Shown in pieces: positions 15,487-26,209 of a DNA stretch of 40,822 bases. Source of the DNA: Aromatoleum diolicum (GTDB taxonomy: Bacteria; Pseudomonadota; Gammaproteobacteria; Burkholderiales; Rhodocyclaceae); the NCBI RefSeq assembly GCF_012910955.1, contig NZ_WTVQ01000046.1, positions 1 through 40,822 on the forward strand. Direction: 5' to 3'. The notes beneath the pieces were generated by a model. That model searched no databases. It was not told the origin of the DNA and saw nothing but the letters and a program-made list of their open reading frames with translations. Made by a program: the position numbers and the translations under genes. Numbering within the stretch: position 1 is the first letter of the stretch; every line of letters begins with the position of its first letter.

Positions 15487-18306
15487 ATGGCTGACTACCG
15501 CAAGACTCTCAATCTGCCCGACACCCCCTTCCCGATGCGCGGCGACCTCGCCAAGCGGGAGCCGGGCTGGATCGCCGCGTGGCAGCAGAAGAAGCTCTAC
15601 CACAAGATCCGCGAGGCCGCGGCCGGCCGCCCCAAGTTCATCCTGCACGACGGCCCGCCGTACGCAAACGGCGACATCCACATCGGCCATGCGGTGAACA
15701 AGATCCTCAAGGACATCATCGTCCGCTCCAAGACCATGGCCGGCTTCGACGCACCGTATGTGCCGGGCTGGGACTGTCACGGTCTACCGATCGAGCACCA
15801 GATCGAGAAACAGCACGGCAAGCATCTGCCCGCCGACCGCGCGCGCGAACTGTGCCGCGACTACGCCAGCGAACAGATCGAACGGCAGAAGAAGGACTTC
15901 ATCCGCCTCGGCGTGCTCGGCGACTGGGACAATCCCTACCGCACGATGCAGTTCTCCAACGAGGCCGACGAGATCCGCGCGCTCGGCGAGATGTATCGCA
16001 AGGGATTCCTGTTCAAGGGCCTGAAGCCGGTGAACTGGTGCTTCGACTGCGGCTCGGCGCTCGCCGAAGCGGAAGTCGAATACCAGGACAAGAAATCACC
16101 GGCCGTCGACGTCGGCTTCCCGGTTGCCGACGCGGATCGCAACAAACTCGCGCATGCCTTCGGGCTGGCCGCGCTACCCGACCAGCCTGTGTACGCGGTG
16201 ATCTGGACCACGACACCTTGGACGATCCCGTCGAACCAGGCACTCAACGTGAACCCCGAGTTCATGTACGAACTGGTCGAGACGCCCAAGGGCCTGCTGA
16301 TCCTCGCCGCCGAACTGCGCGCCTCGGCGCTCGAACGCTACGCCCTGGAAGGCCGCATACTCGCCGCCGCGCGTGGAGTCGCGCTCGACCGCGTGAATTT
16401 CCGCCATCCTTTCTACGATCGCCTGTCGCCGGTGTTCCTCGGCGACTACGTTGCGGCCGACGCCGGTACCGGCATCGTGCATAGCGCCCCGGCCTATGGT
16501 CTGGACGACTTTGGCACATGCACCCGTTACGGCATGCGCAACGACGACATCCTGAACCCGGTGCAGGGCGACGGCGTGTTTGCCGACAGCCTGCCCTTTT
16601 TCGGCGGGCTGTCGGTGTGGGACGCAAACCCGAAGATCGTCGCCAAGCTCGCCGAAGTCGGCTGCCTGCTCGCCTCCGGCTCTCTGACGCACAGCTACAT
16701 GCATTGCTGGCGCCACAAGACACCGGTGATCTATCGCGCGACGACACAGTGGTTCGTCGGCATGGACCGGCTGGCAGGACGCGAAAGCGTCGAAGCCGGC
16801 GCCCCGACCCTGCGTGAACTCGCGCTCAAGGCGATCGACGAGACCCAGTTCTACCCCGCGTGGGGCAAGGCACGCCTGCACTCGATGATCGCCAACCGGC
16901 CCGACTGGTGCGTCTCGCGCCAGCGCAACTGGGGCGTGCCGATCCCGCTGTTCCTGCACAAGGAAAGCGGCGAACCGCATCCGCGCAGCCTCGAACTGCT
17001 GGAGGAAGTCGCCAAGCGAGTCGAGCAGGAAGGCATCGATGCCTGGTTCAAGCTCGACGCTGCCGAACTGCTCGGCGCCGACGCAGCACAGTACGACAAG
17101 ATGCGCGATACCCTCGACGTGTGGTTCGACTCCGGCACCACGCACTGGACCGTGCTGCGCGGCTCGCATGCCGCCGACAGCCACTGGCCGGCTGACCTCT
17201 ACCTCGAAGGCTCCGACCAGCATCGCGGCTGGTTCCATTCCTCGCTCCTGACCGGCTGCGCGATCGACGGCCGTGCGCCCTACGAAGGCCTGCTGACGCA
17301 TGGCTTCGTCGTCGACGGCCAGGGCAAGAAGATGTCGAAGTCGAAAGGCAACGTCGTCGCACCGCAGGAAGTCTCCGACAAGCTCGGCGCCGAAATCCTG
17401 CGCCTGTGGGTCGCCGCGACCGACTACTCGGGCGAACTGACGATCTCCAAGGAAATCCTCGACCGCGTCGTCGAAGTCTATCGCCGCCTGCGCAACACGC
17501 TGCGCTTCCTGCTCGCCAACACGGCCGACTTCGATATCGAGAAGAACGGCGTGCCGGTCGAACAATGGCTCGACATCGACCACTATGCTCTGGCGCTCAC
17601 CCGCCGGCTGCAGGAGCAGGTCACCGCCGACTACGCGCGTTTCGAATTCCACAAGATCGTGCAGGCGCTGCAGAACTTCGCCGCCGAAGATCTCGGCGCG
17701 TTCTACCTCGACATCCTCAAGGACCGCCTGTACACGACCCAGGCCGACGCCCCGGCCCGCCGCGCCGCGCAGACCGCGCTGTGGCACATCACGCAGGCGA
17801 TCACACGCATGATGGCGCCGATCCTCAGCTTCACCGCCGAGGAAATCTGGCAAGTCGTTGGCAAGAACGCGGACGACAGCGTGATGCTCCATGTTTGGCA
17901 TGCCCTGCCTGAGTTCGCCGATGCCGACGCCACCGTCGCCCGCTGGAGCCTGATCCGCGAAGCACGCGCCGAAGTGCAGAAGGTGCTCGAAGGCCTGCGC
18001 ACGGAGGGCCGCATCGGCGCTTCGCTGCAGGCGGAAGTCACCGTGCGCGCCAGCGGCGAACGTCACGACGCGCTCGCGAGCCTGGACGACGATCTGCGCT
18101 TCGTACTGATCACCTCGCGCGCCGAATTGCTGCACGTCGAGGCCGAGGCTGATCAAGGCATCGACGCCGCCCCGTCCACACACGCCAAGTGCGGCCGCTG
18201 CTGGCACTTCCGCGACGATGTCGGCACCCACGCCGACCATCCGGAACTGTGCGGCCGCTGCCACACCAACCTGTTCGGCGAGGGGGAATCCCGCACCCAT
18301 GCCTAA
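15487..18306 (+). CDS. ileS: Isoleucyl-tRNA synthetase
   Basis: A 939-residue class I synthetase charging tRNA-Ile. The HIGH motif is at 65-68 and KMSKS at 615-619. The editing domain lies between them (the [11 protein letters not shown] block is near residue 240). The C-terminal zinc finger has two CxxC pairs, C902/C905 and C922/C925. Length matches bacterial type 1 IleRS (about 930-945), the mupirocin-sensitive kind. The ATG at 15487 starts 24 bases after the ribF stop. lspA begins 8 bases before its stop. Confidence 0.98.
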   Translation: MADYRKTLNLPDTPFPMRGDLAKREPGWIAAWQQKKLYHKIREAAAGRPKFILHDGPPYANGDIHIGHAVNKILKDIIVRSKTMAGFDAPYVPGWDCHGLPIEHQIEKQHGKHLPADRARELCRDYASEQIERQKKDFIRLGVLGDWDNPYRTMQFSNEADEIRALGEMYRKGFLFKGLKPVNWCFDCGSALAEAEVEYQDKKSPAVDVGFPVADADRNKLAHAFGLAALPDQPVYAVIWTTTPWTIPSNQALNVNPEFMYELVETPKGLLILAAELRASALERYALEGRILAAARGVALDRVNFRHPFYDRLSPVFLGDYVAADAGTGIVHSAPAYGLDDFGTCTRYGMRNDDILNPVQGDGVFADSLPFFGGLSVWDANPKIVAKLAEVGCLLASGSLTHSYMHCWRHKTPVIYRATTQWFVGMDRLAGRESVEAGAPTLRELALKAIDETQFYPAWGKARLHSMIANRPDWCVSRQRNWGVPIPLFLHKESGEPHPRSLELLEEVAKRVEQEGIDAWFKLDAAELLGADAAQYDKMRDTLDVWFDSGTTHWTVLRGSHAADSHWPADLYLEGSDQHRGWFHSSLLTGCAIDGRAPYEGLLTHGFVVDGQGKKMSKSKGNVVAPQEVSDKLGAEILRLWVAATDYSGELTISKEILDRVVEVYRRLRNTLRFLLANTADFDIEKNGVPVEQWLDIDHYALALTRRLQEQVTADYARFEFHKIVQALQNFAAEDLGAFYLDILKDRLYTTQADAPARRAAQTALWHITQAITRMMAPILSFTAEEIWQVVGKNADDSVMLHVWHALPEFADADATVARWSLIREARAEVQKVLEGLRTEGRIGASLQAEVTVRASGERHDALASLDDDLRFVLITSRAELLHVEAEADQGIDAAPSTHAKCGRCWHFRDDVGTHADHPELCGRCHTNLFGEGESRTHA

Positions 18307-18838
18307 CCCCGCCGCTTCGCAAGCGTCGCGCAGCGGCAATCCGCTGACACGGCGATTCTATGGCTGGCTCGAACTCGCCGCGCTGGTGATCGGACTGGAC
18401 CAGCTGAGCAAGTGGCTGGTGCTGTCGAACATGAACTTCGGCGACAACATTCCCGTAACGGGTTTCTTCCAGCTCGTGCTGGTGTACAACCCGGGCGCGG
18501 CATTCAGTTTCCTGGCCGACCATTCCGGCTGGCAGCGCTGGTTCTTCATCGCCCTGGCACTGGGGGTATGCGGCTGGCTGCTCACCTTGTTGCGTCAGCA
18601 CCAGCGCGAGACCATCCTGCCGCTGGCGTTCAGCCTCATCATCGGCGGCGCGATCGGCAATGTTGTCGACCGCGTCGTGCATGGCGCGGTCGTCGATTTC
18701 CTGTATTTCCATATCGGCCGCTACGGCTGGCCGGCCTTCAACGTCGCGGACTCGGCCATCACCGTCGGGGTCGCCCTGATGCTGTGGGCGCAGTTCCGCG
18801 CCCCGCGTACCACCCCCACTTCGGAGAACCCTTCGTGA
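18299..18838 (+). CDS. lspA: Lipoprotein signal peptidase (SPase II)
   Basis: A 179-residue inner-membrane aspartyl protease that removes signal peptides from diacylated prolipoproteins. Four membrane helices are evident. The catalytic aspartates are D124 in GNVVDRV and D151 in FNVADSAI, and the NPGAAFSFL block is intact. The ATG at 18299 overlaps the end of ileS by 8 bases, the usual coupling. The adaptor lipoprotein at 20627 is one visible substrate candidate in the window. Confidence 0.97.
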   Translation: MPNPAASQASRSGNPLTRRFYGWLELAALVIGLDQLSKWLVLSNMNFGDNIPVTGFFQLVLVYNPGAAFSFLADHSGWQRWFFIALALGVCGWLLTLLRQHQRETILPLAFSLIIGGAIGNVVDRVVHGAVVDFLYFHIGRYGWPAFNVADSAITVGVALMLWAQFRAPRTTPTSENPS

Positions 18839-19263
18839 CCCAGACCGTCCAACCGAACAGCCTGGTAACGCTGCATTACCGCATCGCCCTGGAAAACGGC
18901 CAGCCGCTCATCAGCACTTTCGAAGGCACCCCCGCGACGCTGCAACTGGGCGTCGGCGAATTGCTGCCGACGCTCGAACGCCTGCTCGCCGGCATGGAAG
19001 TCGGCAAACATCAGCTGTTTACGCTCGCGCCGCAGGAAGCCTTCGGCCCGCACAACCCCGAGCTGGTCGAACGCGTCAAGCGCGAACACATGCCGGAAGA
19101 AGAAATCGAACCGATGACCATCATGGAATTCGCCGCCCCCGACGGTTCCCGCTATTCGGGGCTCGTGCGCGAGATCGACGCCGTCTCCGCGGTCGTCGAC
19201 TTCAATCACCCGCTCGCCGGCAAAACCATCCGCTTCGAGGTGGAAGTGATCGGCATCCTCTGA
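18835..19263 (+). CDS. fkpB: FKBP-type peptidyl-prolyl isomerase (SlpA/FkpB)
   Basis: A 142-residue cytoplasmic SlyD-like isomerase. The FKBP half-domains flank an inserted flap: [13 protein letters not shown] at the start, [17 protein letters not shown], then [16 protein letters not shown], characteristic of the family, and [20 protein letters not shown] at the end. Unlike SlyD there is no His-rich metal tail. The GTG at 18835 overlaps the lspA stop (GTGA). This gene regularly sits between lspA and ispH. Confidence 0.94.
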   Translation: MTQTVQPNSLVTLHYRIALENGQPLISTFEGTPATLQLGVGELLPTLERLLAGMEVGKHQLFTLAPQEAFGPHNPELVERVKREHMPEEEIEPMTIMEFAAPDGSRYSGLVREIDAVSAVVDFNHPLAGKTIRFEVEVIGIL

Positions 19264-19301
19264 TGCATGCGGCCTCACCCCTGACCCCGACAGAGACAAG
19301 C

Positions 19302-20240
19302 ATGAACGAACATGAAATCCTGCTCGCCACCCCCCGCGGCTTTTGCGCCGGAGTGGAACGGGCCATCGAGATCGTGGAGCGTGCGCTCGAACGCTTTGGC
19401 GCGCCCATCTACGTGCGACACGAAGTCGTGCATAACAAGTTCGTCGTCGATGGCCTCCGCGCCAAGGGCGCGGTATTCGTAGAGGAACTCGACGAAGTGC
19501 CGGCCGGCAACACCGTGATCTTCAGCGCCCACGGCGTTCCGCAATCTGTACGCAACGACGCGGAAAAACGCGGCCTGCGCGTGTTCGACGCCACCTGCCC
19601 GCTGGTTACCAAGGTGCACCTCGAAGTCGGTCGCATGCGCGAGCAGGGGCGCGAAATAATCATGATCGGGCACAAGGGCCATCCCGAAGTCGAGGGCACG
19701 ATGGGTCAGGTCAAGGACGGCATCCATCTCGTCGAGAAGGTGGAGGACGTCGCCGGCCTGCAGGTTGCCGACCCCGAGAAACTTGCCTACGTCACCCAGA
19801 CGACCTTGTCGGTCGACGACGCCGCCGCACTGGTCGCGGCGCTCAGGACACGCTTCCCGGCGATCGTCGGCCCCAAGAAGGACGACATCTGCTACGCCAC
19901 GCAAAACCGCCAGGACGCGGTGAAGTTCATGGCTCCGCGCGTCGACATCGTGTTCGTGGTGGGTTCGCGCAACAGCTCCAATTCCAACCGCCTGCGTGAA
20001 GTTGCCGAACTGCTGGGTGTGCCGGCCTATCTCATCGACAACGCCGAAGGTATCGACCCTGCGTGGCTCGAAGGCAAGAAGCGCGTGGGCGTCACGGCCG
20101 GCGCATCGGCACCCGAAGTCCTCGTAGACGCCGTCATCGAACGTCTCAAAGTTCTGAGTGGCGGCTCGGTGCGCACCCTCGAAGGGGTTCCGGAACGGGT
20201 CACCTTCCCACTTCCAAAGGAACTGCAGGCAGGCGCCTGA
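19302..20240 (+). CDS. ispH: 4-hydroxy-3-methylbut-2-enyl diphosphate reductase
   Basis: A 312-residue [4Fe-4S] enzyme, the last step of the MEP pathway, making IPP and DMAPP. The cluster cysteines are C15 in PRGFCAGV, C99 in FDATCPLV and a third near residue 200 in [10 protein letters not shown] chose the ATG at 19302, preceded by CAGAGACAAG, since family members begin just before [12 protein letters not shown]. An ATG at 19263 overlapping the fkpB stop would add 13 residues. It works in the same pathway as dxs and ispA at 26452-29234. Confidence 0.96.
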   Translation: MNEHEILLATPRGFCAGVERAIEIVERALERFGAPIYVRHEVVHNKFVVDGLRAKGAVFVEELDEVPAGNTVIFSAHGVPQSVRNDAEKRGLRVFDATCPLVTKVHLEVGRMREQGREIIMIGHKGHPEVEGTMGQVKDGIHLVEKVEDVAGLQVADPEKLAYVTQTTLSVDDAAALVAALRTRFPAIVGPKKDDICYATQNRQDAVKFMAPRVDIVFVVGSRNSSNSNRLREVAELLGVPAYLIDNAEGIDPAWLEGKKRVGVTAGASAPEVLVDAVIERLKVLSGGSVRTLEGVPERVTFPLPKELQAGA

Positions 20241-20626
20241 GCGAAACACCGTCAGCGTCCGCCGACACGCGCAGCGGCCTCGAGCACTTGGCAGCCGGCG
20301 GCGTTCGCATACCTTGCGACGGCAAGGCAGCCGTGCATGAAAGATAAATTTCCGGCACGGTGCGTGCGGGCCCATGGGGGGGCGGCGACACCGCCCGCAG
20401 CTTGCAGCCCCGCCGGTAGCGGGCTGCACACAGGACCACTTCTGCGCCTTCGCACGCACTTTAGTTGCCAACCCGTTCAGGAGCAGGCTAAATATGCTGC
20501 AAGTGCTCGTGAGCCGGTGAATTTTCTCGGCTGTCAATCGCACACCTGAGCGGAATGAGGCGCAATTCACCGCGCACGTTCCGGGCCGGCAACAGGTTTT
20601 GCAGCCCGAGGGTTCCCACTGCTGCC
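20241..20626. other. 386-bp gene-free region between ispH and the RND operon
   Basis: No plausible gene. It holds two hairpins: GGGCGG-CGACA-CCGCCC at 20380-20396, and GCAGCC/GGCTGC extended by CGC/GCG around a CGGTA loop at 20404-20427 with one bulged C. Neither has a U-tract, so they could be Rho-aided ends for ispH or a structured leader. A weak promoter-like pair, TTGCCA near 20466 and TAAATA near 20490, precedes the adaptor gene. Nothing else stands out. Confidence 0.4.
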
Positions 20627-21766
20627 ATGAAACGTAAGCATTTCGACTGGCTGATGCTCCTGGCGCCCCTTGCCATGCTGGCAAGCCTGGGCGCCTGCGA
20701 CTCGCGAACCGCAGAGCCCTCACAGAACGTGCCAGCCGCGATCGAGACGGCGCGCCCCGCACTAACCGTGCGCCCCGTCAGTCCCGCACCTGTCACATGG
20801 GCGAAGGCCATATCCGCGAGCGGCAGTATTACCGCCTGGCAGGAAACGATCGTCGGAAGTGAAATCGGCGGGCTGCGCATTGCAGAAGTACGGGCCAACG
20901 TCGGCGACAAGGTCAAGAAGGGTCAGGTGCTGGTGGTGCTGGCTGACGACGTTGTGCAGGCCGATCTCGCTCAGGTGCGGGCCTCGCTGCAAGAGGCGCG
21001 CGCCGTACATGCAGAAGCCCGCGCTAACGCCGACCGTGCCCGGCGCTTTCAGCCGACGGGAATGATGAGTCAACAGCAGGTCACCCAATATCTGACGGCC
21101 GAGCAAACCGCAAAGGCACGCATCGAAGTGGCCGCCGCGCGCCTGCAACTTGCTGAATTGCGAATCCGCCAGACACGCATCGTAGCGCCCGACGACGCGC
21201 TGATTTCGGCACGCATGGCAGCGGTGGGAACGGTCCCCCAAGCGGGACAGGAGCTGTTCCGCCTGATACTTCGTGGTCGCGTGGAATGGCGTGCCGAGGT
21301 CAGAGCCGACGACATCGGCCTGGTCCGACCCGGCGACCTTGCGACGCTGAGCCTGGCCAACGGCGCAAAGCTTTCGGGCAAGGTGCGCAGTATCGCCCCG
21401 TCCGTCGACCCACAAACGCGAAACGGGCTGGTTTATGTCGACGTCAGCGGCGACAGGGCCAAGGCCGGCATGTTTGCGAATGGCGAGATCGTGCTTGGTG
21501 CGATGCCGGCGACGCCGGCACTCAGCCTGCCGCAGTCGGCCGTGCTGCTGCGCGACGGTTTTGCCCACGTGTTCCGCATCGGACCCGACCACCGACTCTC
21601 ACAGACGCGCGTCGTGACCGGCCGGAGGCAGGGGGATCGCGTCGAAATCCTGTCCGGCATCGAGGCGGGCGAGCAGGTTGTGGAAAGCGGCGTTGGCTTC
21701 CTCAGCGACGGCGACCAGGTCGAGGTGACCAGCACACCGCCAACCGCTGCGGCCACACCGGGCTGA
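20627..21766 (+). CDS. RND efflux periplasmic adaptor lipoprotein
   Basis: A 379-residue membrane-fusion protein. A lipoprotein signal ends in the lipobox LGAC with C24, so it is anchored to a membrane by lipid. The body has a barrel-sandwich hybrid domain (GGLRIAEVRANVGDKVKKGQVLVVL), a helical hairpin (about 110-165), the second lipoyl half and a beta-barrel plus membrane-proximal domain (VETGVG-like end, VVESGVGFLSDGD). The ATG at 20627 is the one that gives a proper signal peptide. It is followed after 10 bases by the pump gene. Substrate unknown; no regulator adjoins it. Confidence 0.9.
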   Translation: MKRKHFDWLMLLAPLAMLASLGACDSRTAEPSQNVPAAIETARPALTVRPVSPAPVTWAKAISASGSITAWQETIVGSEIGGLRIAEVRANVGDKVKKGQVLVVLADDVVQADLAQVRASLQEARAVHAEARANADRARRFQPTGMMSQQQVTQYLTAEQTAKARIEVAAARLQLAELRIRQTRIVAPDDALISARMAAVGTVPQAGQELFRLILRGRVEWRAEVRADDIGLVRPGDLATLSLANGAKLSGKVRSIAPSVDPQTRNGLVYVDVSGDRAKAGMFANGEIVLGAMPATPALSLPQSAVLLRDGFAHVFRIGPDHRLSQTRVVTGRRQGDRVEILSGIEAGEQVVESGVGFLSDGDQVEVTSTPPTAAATPG

Positions 21767-21776
21767 GGGCGAACGC

Positions 21777-24700
21777 ATGAACGTTTCCGCCTGGTCGATC
21801 CGCAACCCGGTACCGGGCGTGTTGCTGTTCATCATCCTGAGCCTTCTCGGGGCACTGTCGTTCGAGCGGATGAAGGTTCAGAACTTTCCCGACATCGATC
21901 TGCCGACGGTGATTCTCAGCACAAGCCTGCAAGGCGCCGCACCAGCGCAGCTCGAAACCGAGGTCGTGCGCCGGATCGAAAACTCGATCGCCACGCTTCA
22001 GGGCGTGAAGCGTATCTTCAGCCGGATTCAGGACGGCGTTGCCACGATCAGCACACAATTCAGACTTGAGAAACCGACGCAGGAGGCGGTTGATGATGTG
22101 CGTGACGCATTCTCACGCGTACGTTCCGAACTGCCAGGCGACTTGCGGGATCCTGTCATTTCGCGGCTCAACCTTTCAGGCCTGCCGATCGTCACCTACA
22201 CGCTGTCCTCCGACACACTCGACGAGGAAGCACTGTCCTGGCTCGTCGACAACACGGTTGCCAAGGCCCTGCTCTCTGTTCCCGGCGTCGGGCGCGTGTC
22301 ACGCGTCGGCGGTGCGACGCGCGAGGTGCGCCTGGAGCTGGATCCGGCACGCTTGCTGGCACTGAACGTCACGGTCGCGGACATTTCCCGCCAGCTAAAA
22401 CGGATTCAGCTGGAGTCTTCGGGTGGCCGTACGGAGTTAGGCGGTGGCGAACAGGCAGTTCGCACTCTTGCCAGTGCGACGAGTGCAGAGCAACTCGCCG
22501 CCATGGAAATCGTGCTGAGCGACGGGCGCGACGTTCGCTTGGGGCAGCTCGGGCGGCTTGAAGACACCGTCGCCGAGCAACGCTCGATAGCACTGCTCGA
22601 TGGCAAACCGGTAGTCGGTTTCGAAATCGTGCGCGCACGCGGCGCGGGCGAAATCGAGGTTGCGGAAGCGGTCGCCAAAGCGCTTACGCAACTGGCAACG
22701 GCACATCCACAAGTCGCATTTACGGAGGCCTACAACTTCGTCGATCCGGTACGCGAAGGCTACCACGGGTCCTTGTGGCTACTGGCCGAAGGGGCTGTTC
22801 TGGCGATCATCGTCGTCTGGTTCTTCCTGCGGGATTGGCGCGCCACCTTCATCGCCGCCACCGCACTGCCGCTTTCGGTACTCCCCGCTCTTATCGGCAT
22901 GGACTACCTGGGATTTTCGATCAACGTCGTCACGCTGCTCTCGCTATCACTGGTAATCGGCATCCTCGTCGATGATGCGATCGTCGAGATCGAGAATATC
23001 GTACGGCACCTCGGAATGGGCAAATCGCCTTATGAAGCAGCGATGGAGGCCGCCGACGAAATCGGCCTCGCAGTCATCGCGACCACCTTTGCGCTGGTCG
23101 CGGTCTTCCTGCCGACCGCGTTCATGAGCGGGATTTCCGGCAAGTTTTTCAAGCAGTTCGGCTGGACCGCCGCGCTCGCCGTGATGGCCTCCCTGCTGGT
23201 CGCACGCATGCTTACGCCGATGATGTCGGCCTATCTCCTGCGACCGGCCACCCATCGACCACAGGAGGGCAAGCTGACCGAGCTCTACCTGCGCATGACC
23301 AAAGCGTGCCTGCGCCACCGCGCCATCACGTTCATTGCCGCAACCGGATTCTTTATCGCCTCGCTGGCACTGATCCCGTTGCTGCCAACCGCCTTCATGC
23401 CTCCCGACGATCTGTCGCAAACACTGGTTTCCATCGAGCTGCCGCCCGGCAGCCGTTTTCGAGACACCCTCCGGGCCGCTGAGGAAGCACGCGCAATTCT
23501 GGTCCGCAACGAACATGTCGTCCGCGTATACACCGCCGTCGGGGCGGGTACGGCGGGAACTGATGCATTTTCCGCCGGTGGCGCACCCGACGTTCGCAAG
23601 GCCTCACTTACGCTCAATCTCACGCCACGCACGCAACGTTCGATCAGCAAGCAGGCGATTGAAGATCAACTGCGCGAGAGCCTGCGCGCGCTTCCCGGAG
23701 TGAGGGTGCGAGTCGGGCTGGGCGGCGGCGGCGAAAAATACGTGCTGGCGCTGACCGGCGAGGACGGCGATGTCCTGACACGGGTCGCACGTGAATTGGA
23801 GCGCGAGCTGCGGTCAATTCAGGGCATAGGCAACGTGTCGTCCAGCGCCAGTCTGGTACGGCCTGAAGTAATCGTTCGGCCTGACTTCGCACGCGCCGCG
23901 GACCTTGGCGTAACGGCCACGGCGATATCCGACTCGCTACGCATTGCCACCGCCGGCGACTACGACGTCGGACTGGCAAAACTCAACCTTCCGGAGCGCC
24001 AGATTCCGATCGTCGTTCGCCTGCCCGAGGCGGCACGCGGCGACCTTGAGTTCCTCGCGCGGCTCCCGGTTCCCGGGCGCCGGGGAAATGTGATGCTCGG
24101 CAATGTCGCCGAAATCGGCGTGGAGAGCGGTCCATCAGAAATTTCACGTTTCGACCGTCGGCGCAACGTCAATTTCGATATCGAACTTACAACCCGTACA
24201 TTGGGTGAAGTTGAAGATGCGGTGCGCGCCCTGCCCACTCTGCAGCGACTCCCTGCCGGCATCAGCTGGCAGCCGGTTGGCGATGCCGACGAGATGCGCA
24301 CGCTGTTCCGCAGTTTCGGAATTGCCATACTGACCGGAGTGCTATGCATCTACATCGTGCTGGTACTACTGTTCCGCGAATTTGCCCAGCCGCTCACCAT
24401 TCTTGCAGCGCTGCCGCTCGCACTGGGCGGTGCCTTCGTTGCGCTGCTGCTCACAGGCAGCAGTTTTTCGATGCCCTCGCTGATCGGCATCATCATGCTG
24501 ATGGGGGTAACCAGCAAGAACTCCATCCTGCTGGTCGAGTACGCAATCGTGGCGCGGCGTGACCGCGGGCTGACGCGCTTCGACGCACTGATTGACGCCT
24601 GCCGCAAGCGTGCACGCCCGATCGTGATGACTACCATTGCAATGGGCGCGGGCATGCTGCCGATTGCCCTCGGCCTAGGCGTAGACCCCTCGTTCCGGGC

Positions 24701-24854
24701 TCCCATGGCCATCGCCGTGATCGGCGGCTTGGTGACGTCCACCTTCCTCAGCCTGCTGGTGATTCCGGTGATCTACACCCTGGTCGATGATCTGCTGAAC
24801 TGGTGGCGCCAACGGCGCAACCGGGGGGCCGTCACCGAGGGAGCTCGCCCGTAA
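21777..24854 (+). CDS. RND efflux pump, inner-membrane permease
   Basis: A 1025-residue proton-driven transporter of the RND family with twelve expected membrane helices and two large periplasmic loops. The proton-relay aspartates are in helix 4, GILVDDAIVEIENI. The N-terminal SIRNPVPGVLLFIILSLLGAL and the ITVT-like MGVTSKNSILLVEYA block in the second half fit the hydrophobe/amphiphile-exporting or related branch rather than metal pumps, but the substrate cannot be read. It forms an operon with the adaptor. There is no outer-membrane TolC-type gene here, so a channel from elsewhere must serve. A terminator lies at 24916. Confidence 0.93.
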   Translation: MNVSAWSIRNPVPGVLLFIILSLLGALSFERMKVQNFPDIDLPTVILSTSLQGAAPAQLETEVVRRIENSIATLQGVKRIFSRIQDGVATISTQFRLEKPTQEAVDDVRDAFSRVRSELPGDLRDPVISRLNLSGLPIVTYTLSSDTLDEEALSWLVDNTVAKALLSVPGVGRVSRVGGATREVRLELDPARLLALNVTVADISRQLKRIQLESSGGRTELGGGEQAVRTLASATSAEQLAAMEIVLSDGRDVRLGQLGRLEDTVAEQRSIALLDGKPVVGFEIVRARGAGEIEVAEAVAKALTQLATAHPQVAFTEAYNFVDPVREGYHGSLWLLAEGAVLAIIVVWFFLRDWRATFIAATALPLSVLPALIGMDYLGFSINVVTLLSLSLVIGILVDDAIVEIENIVRHLGMGKSPYEAAMEAADEIGLAVIATTFALVAVFLPTAFMSGISGKFFKQFGWTAALAVMASLLVARMLTPMMSAYLLRPATHRPQEGKLTELYLRMTKACLRHRAITFIAATGFFIASLALIPLLPTAFMPPDDLSQTLVSIELPPGSRFRDTLRAAEEARAILVRNEHVVRVYTAVGAGTAGTDAFSAGGAPDVRKASLTLNLTPRTQRSISKQAIEDQLRESLRALPGVRVRVGLGGGGEKYVLALTGEDGDVLTRVARELERELRSIQGIGNVSSSASLVRPEVIVRPDFARAADLGVTATAISDSLRIATAGDYDVGLAKLNLPERQIPIVVRLPEAARGDLEFLARLPVPGRRGNVMLGNVAEIGVESGPSEISRFDRRRNVNFDIELTTRTLGEVEDAVRALPTLQRLPAGISWQPVGDADEMRTLFRSFGIAILTGVLCIYIVLVLLFREFAQPLTILAALPLALGGAFVALLLTGSSFSMPSLIGIIMLMGVTSKNSILLVEYAIVARRDRGLTRFDALIDACRKRARPIVMTTIAMGAGMLPIALGLGVDPSFRAPMAIAVIGGLVTSTFLSLLVIPVIYTLVDDLLNWWRQRRNRGAVTEGARP

Positions 24855-24915
24855 GAACCCACCGCAGGGACATGAAATTTCAGCACTGCGTTGATGACCG
24901 ACTCCCGGGCAACAA

Positions 24916-24945
24916 AAAGCCGGGTGCTGATGCAGACCCGGCTTT
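24916..24945. terminator. Bidirectional rho-independent terminator
   Basis: AAAGCCGGGT (24916-24925) and ACCCGGCTTT (24936-24945) form a perfect 10-bp stem with a 10-base loop. A-runs on the left and TTT..GGTTT on the right give a U-rich tail on both strands. It separates the convergent RND pump and Rieske oxygenase genes. Confidence 0.8.
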
Positions 24946-24979
24946 CGGTTTCAACGCGCAACCGCGCTTCAACGGCGCC

Positions 24980-26080
24980 TCACAAGTGCGCCCCCATGAT
25001 GCGTCGGTAGAACTCGTGGAAATGCTGCATCCCGTCCTCGTACGGCGACTGGTAAGGGCCGACCTCGTTACGTCCTTCCTGCAGCAAAGCCCGACGGCCG
25101 CGGTCCATGCGCTCGCCGATGACGTCATCTTCGATGGCGGTTTCCATGTAAGCCGCCTGTTCGGCCTCGACGAACTCGCGCTCGAACTCGACGATATCTT
25201 CCGGGTAATAGAACTCCACCACATTGGAAGTCTTGTTCACGTCCGTTGGAATCAGCGTGCTCACCACCAGCACGTGCGGATACCACTCGACCATCACATT
25301 CGGGTAGTAGGTCAGCCAGATCGCGCCCTGCGTCGGCCGCTTGTCACCGTAGTAGTCGAGCACCGCCTTGTGCCACTTCTGGTAGGTGGCCGAACCCGGT
25401 TTCGCCAGCGATGTGATTCCCACCCGCTGCACCGAATACCAGTCACCGAACTGCCAGCTCAGATCGTCGCAGGTGACGAAATTGCCGAGCCCCGGATGGA
25501 AGGGCACAACGTGATAGTCCTCGAGGTAGACCTCGATGAAGGTCTTCCAGTTGTAATTGCACTCGTGGATCTCGACGCGGTCGAGCTTGTACCCGGAAAA
25601 GTCGAATTGCGGCGCCACGTCCATGCCCGCCAGATCGGCCGCCGCCGAGCGCGGCCCGGCGAATAGCAGACCGTTCCAGTTTTCCAGGGTGTCGCGTTTC
25701 AGATTGAGACAGGGATTTTCGGGAAAATGTGGTGCTCCGAGCAGATCACCTCGCTGATTGTAGGTCCAGCGGTGAATCGGACACACAATGCGCTCGGCCG
25801 TGCCGGAGCCTTCCAGCATGATCGCCTGACGATGACGGCACACGTTGGAGAGACGATGAATACCGTCACCCGTATGAAACAGCAGCTTGGAATGATCGAG
25901 CCATTCGAGCGAGCGGTAGCTGCCCACATCCGGCACCATCAACTCATGACCGACGTACCCGGGCCCCGACTGGAACAACAGACGCTTTTCGAGTTCGAAG
26001 ATCTTTTCGTCGAAGTACGTCGATACCGGCAACTGAGAAACCGCCGGGGACAATTTGGCCTTGGATGCAAGGTCGGACAC
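24980..26080 (-). CDS. Rieske non-haem iron oxygenase, alpha-subunit type
   Basis: A 366-residue cytoplasmic oxygenase. The Rieske [2Fe-2S] motif is C81-x-H83 ... C100-x2-H103 with a 16-residue spacer. The catalytic domain has mononuclear iron ligands H190 and H195 in LEDYHVVPFHPG after NWKTFIEVY. I chose the GTG at 26080 because GGGAGG stands 7 bases ahead; a GTG at 26095 would add 5 residues. No ferredoxin, reductase or beta subunit is adjacent. It diverges from xseB-ispA-dxs. Family members hydroxylate or demethylate aromatic, steroid-like or quaternary-amine substrates; the substrate here is unknown. Confidence 0.88.
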   Translation of the reverse strand: MSDLASKAKLSPAVSQLPVSTYFDEKIFELEKRLLFQSGPGYVGHELMVPDVGSYRSLEWLDHSKLLFHTGDGIHRLSNVCRHRQAIMLEGSGTAERIVCPIHRWTYNQRGDLLGAPHFPENPCLNLKRDTLENWNGLLFAGPRSAAADLAGMDVAPQFDFSGYKLDRVEIHECNYNWKTFIEVYLEDYHVVPFHPGLGNFVTCDDLSWQFGDWYSVQRVGITSLAKPGSATYQKWHKAVLDYYGDKRPTQGAIWLTYYPNVMVEWYPHVLVVSTLIPTDVNKTSNVVEFYYPEDIVEFEREFVEAEQAAYMETAIEDDVIGERMDRGRRALLQEGRNEVGPYQSPYEDGMQHFHEFYRRIMGAHL

Positions 26081-26209
26081 CCCCGAACCTCCCACGTGTA
26101 GATCAAGAAATTCGGAAAAAATGAGCAGGTGATTCTATGCGAGAAGTAGTTTGACCGCCAGTAGCGCGATCGGTTACTTTCCCTCCTTTTATCTGTCCGG
26201 TCTCGAGTC

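Noticed and set aside
16174-18339. Long open frame antisense to ileS (721 codons)
   Set aside because: It mirrors ileS, has composition typical of an antisense frame in GC-rich DNA, and shows no domain; the sense strand is clearly IleRS.
24855-24979. Short plus-strand open frame across the RND terminator
   Set aside because: It runs through a clear bidirectional terminator and the antisense of the Rieske gene.
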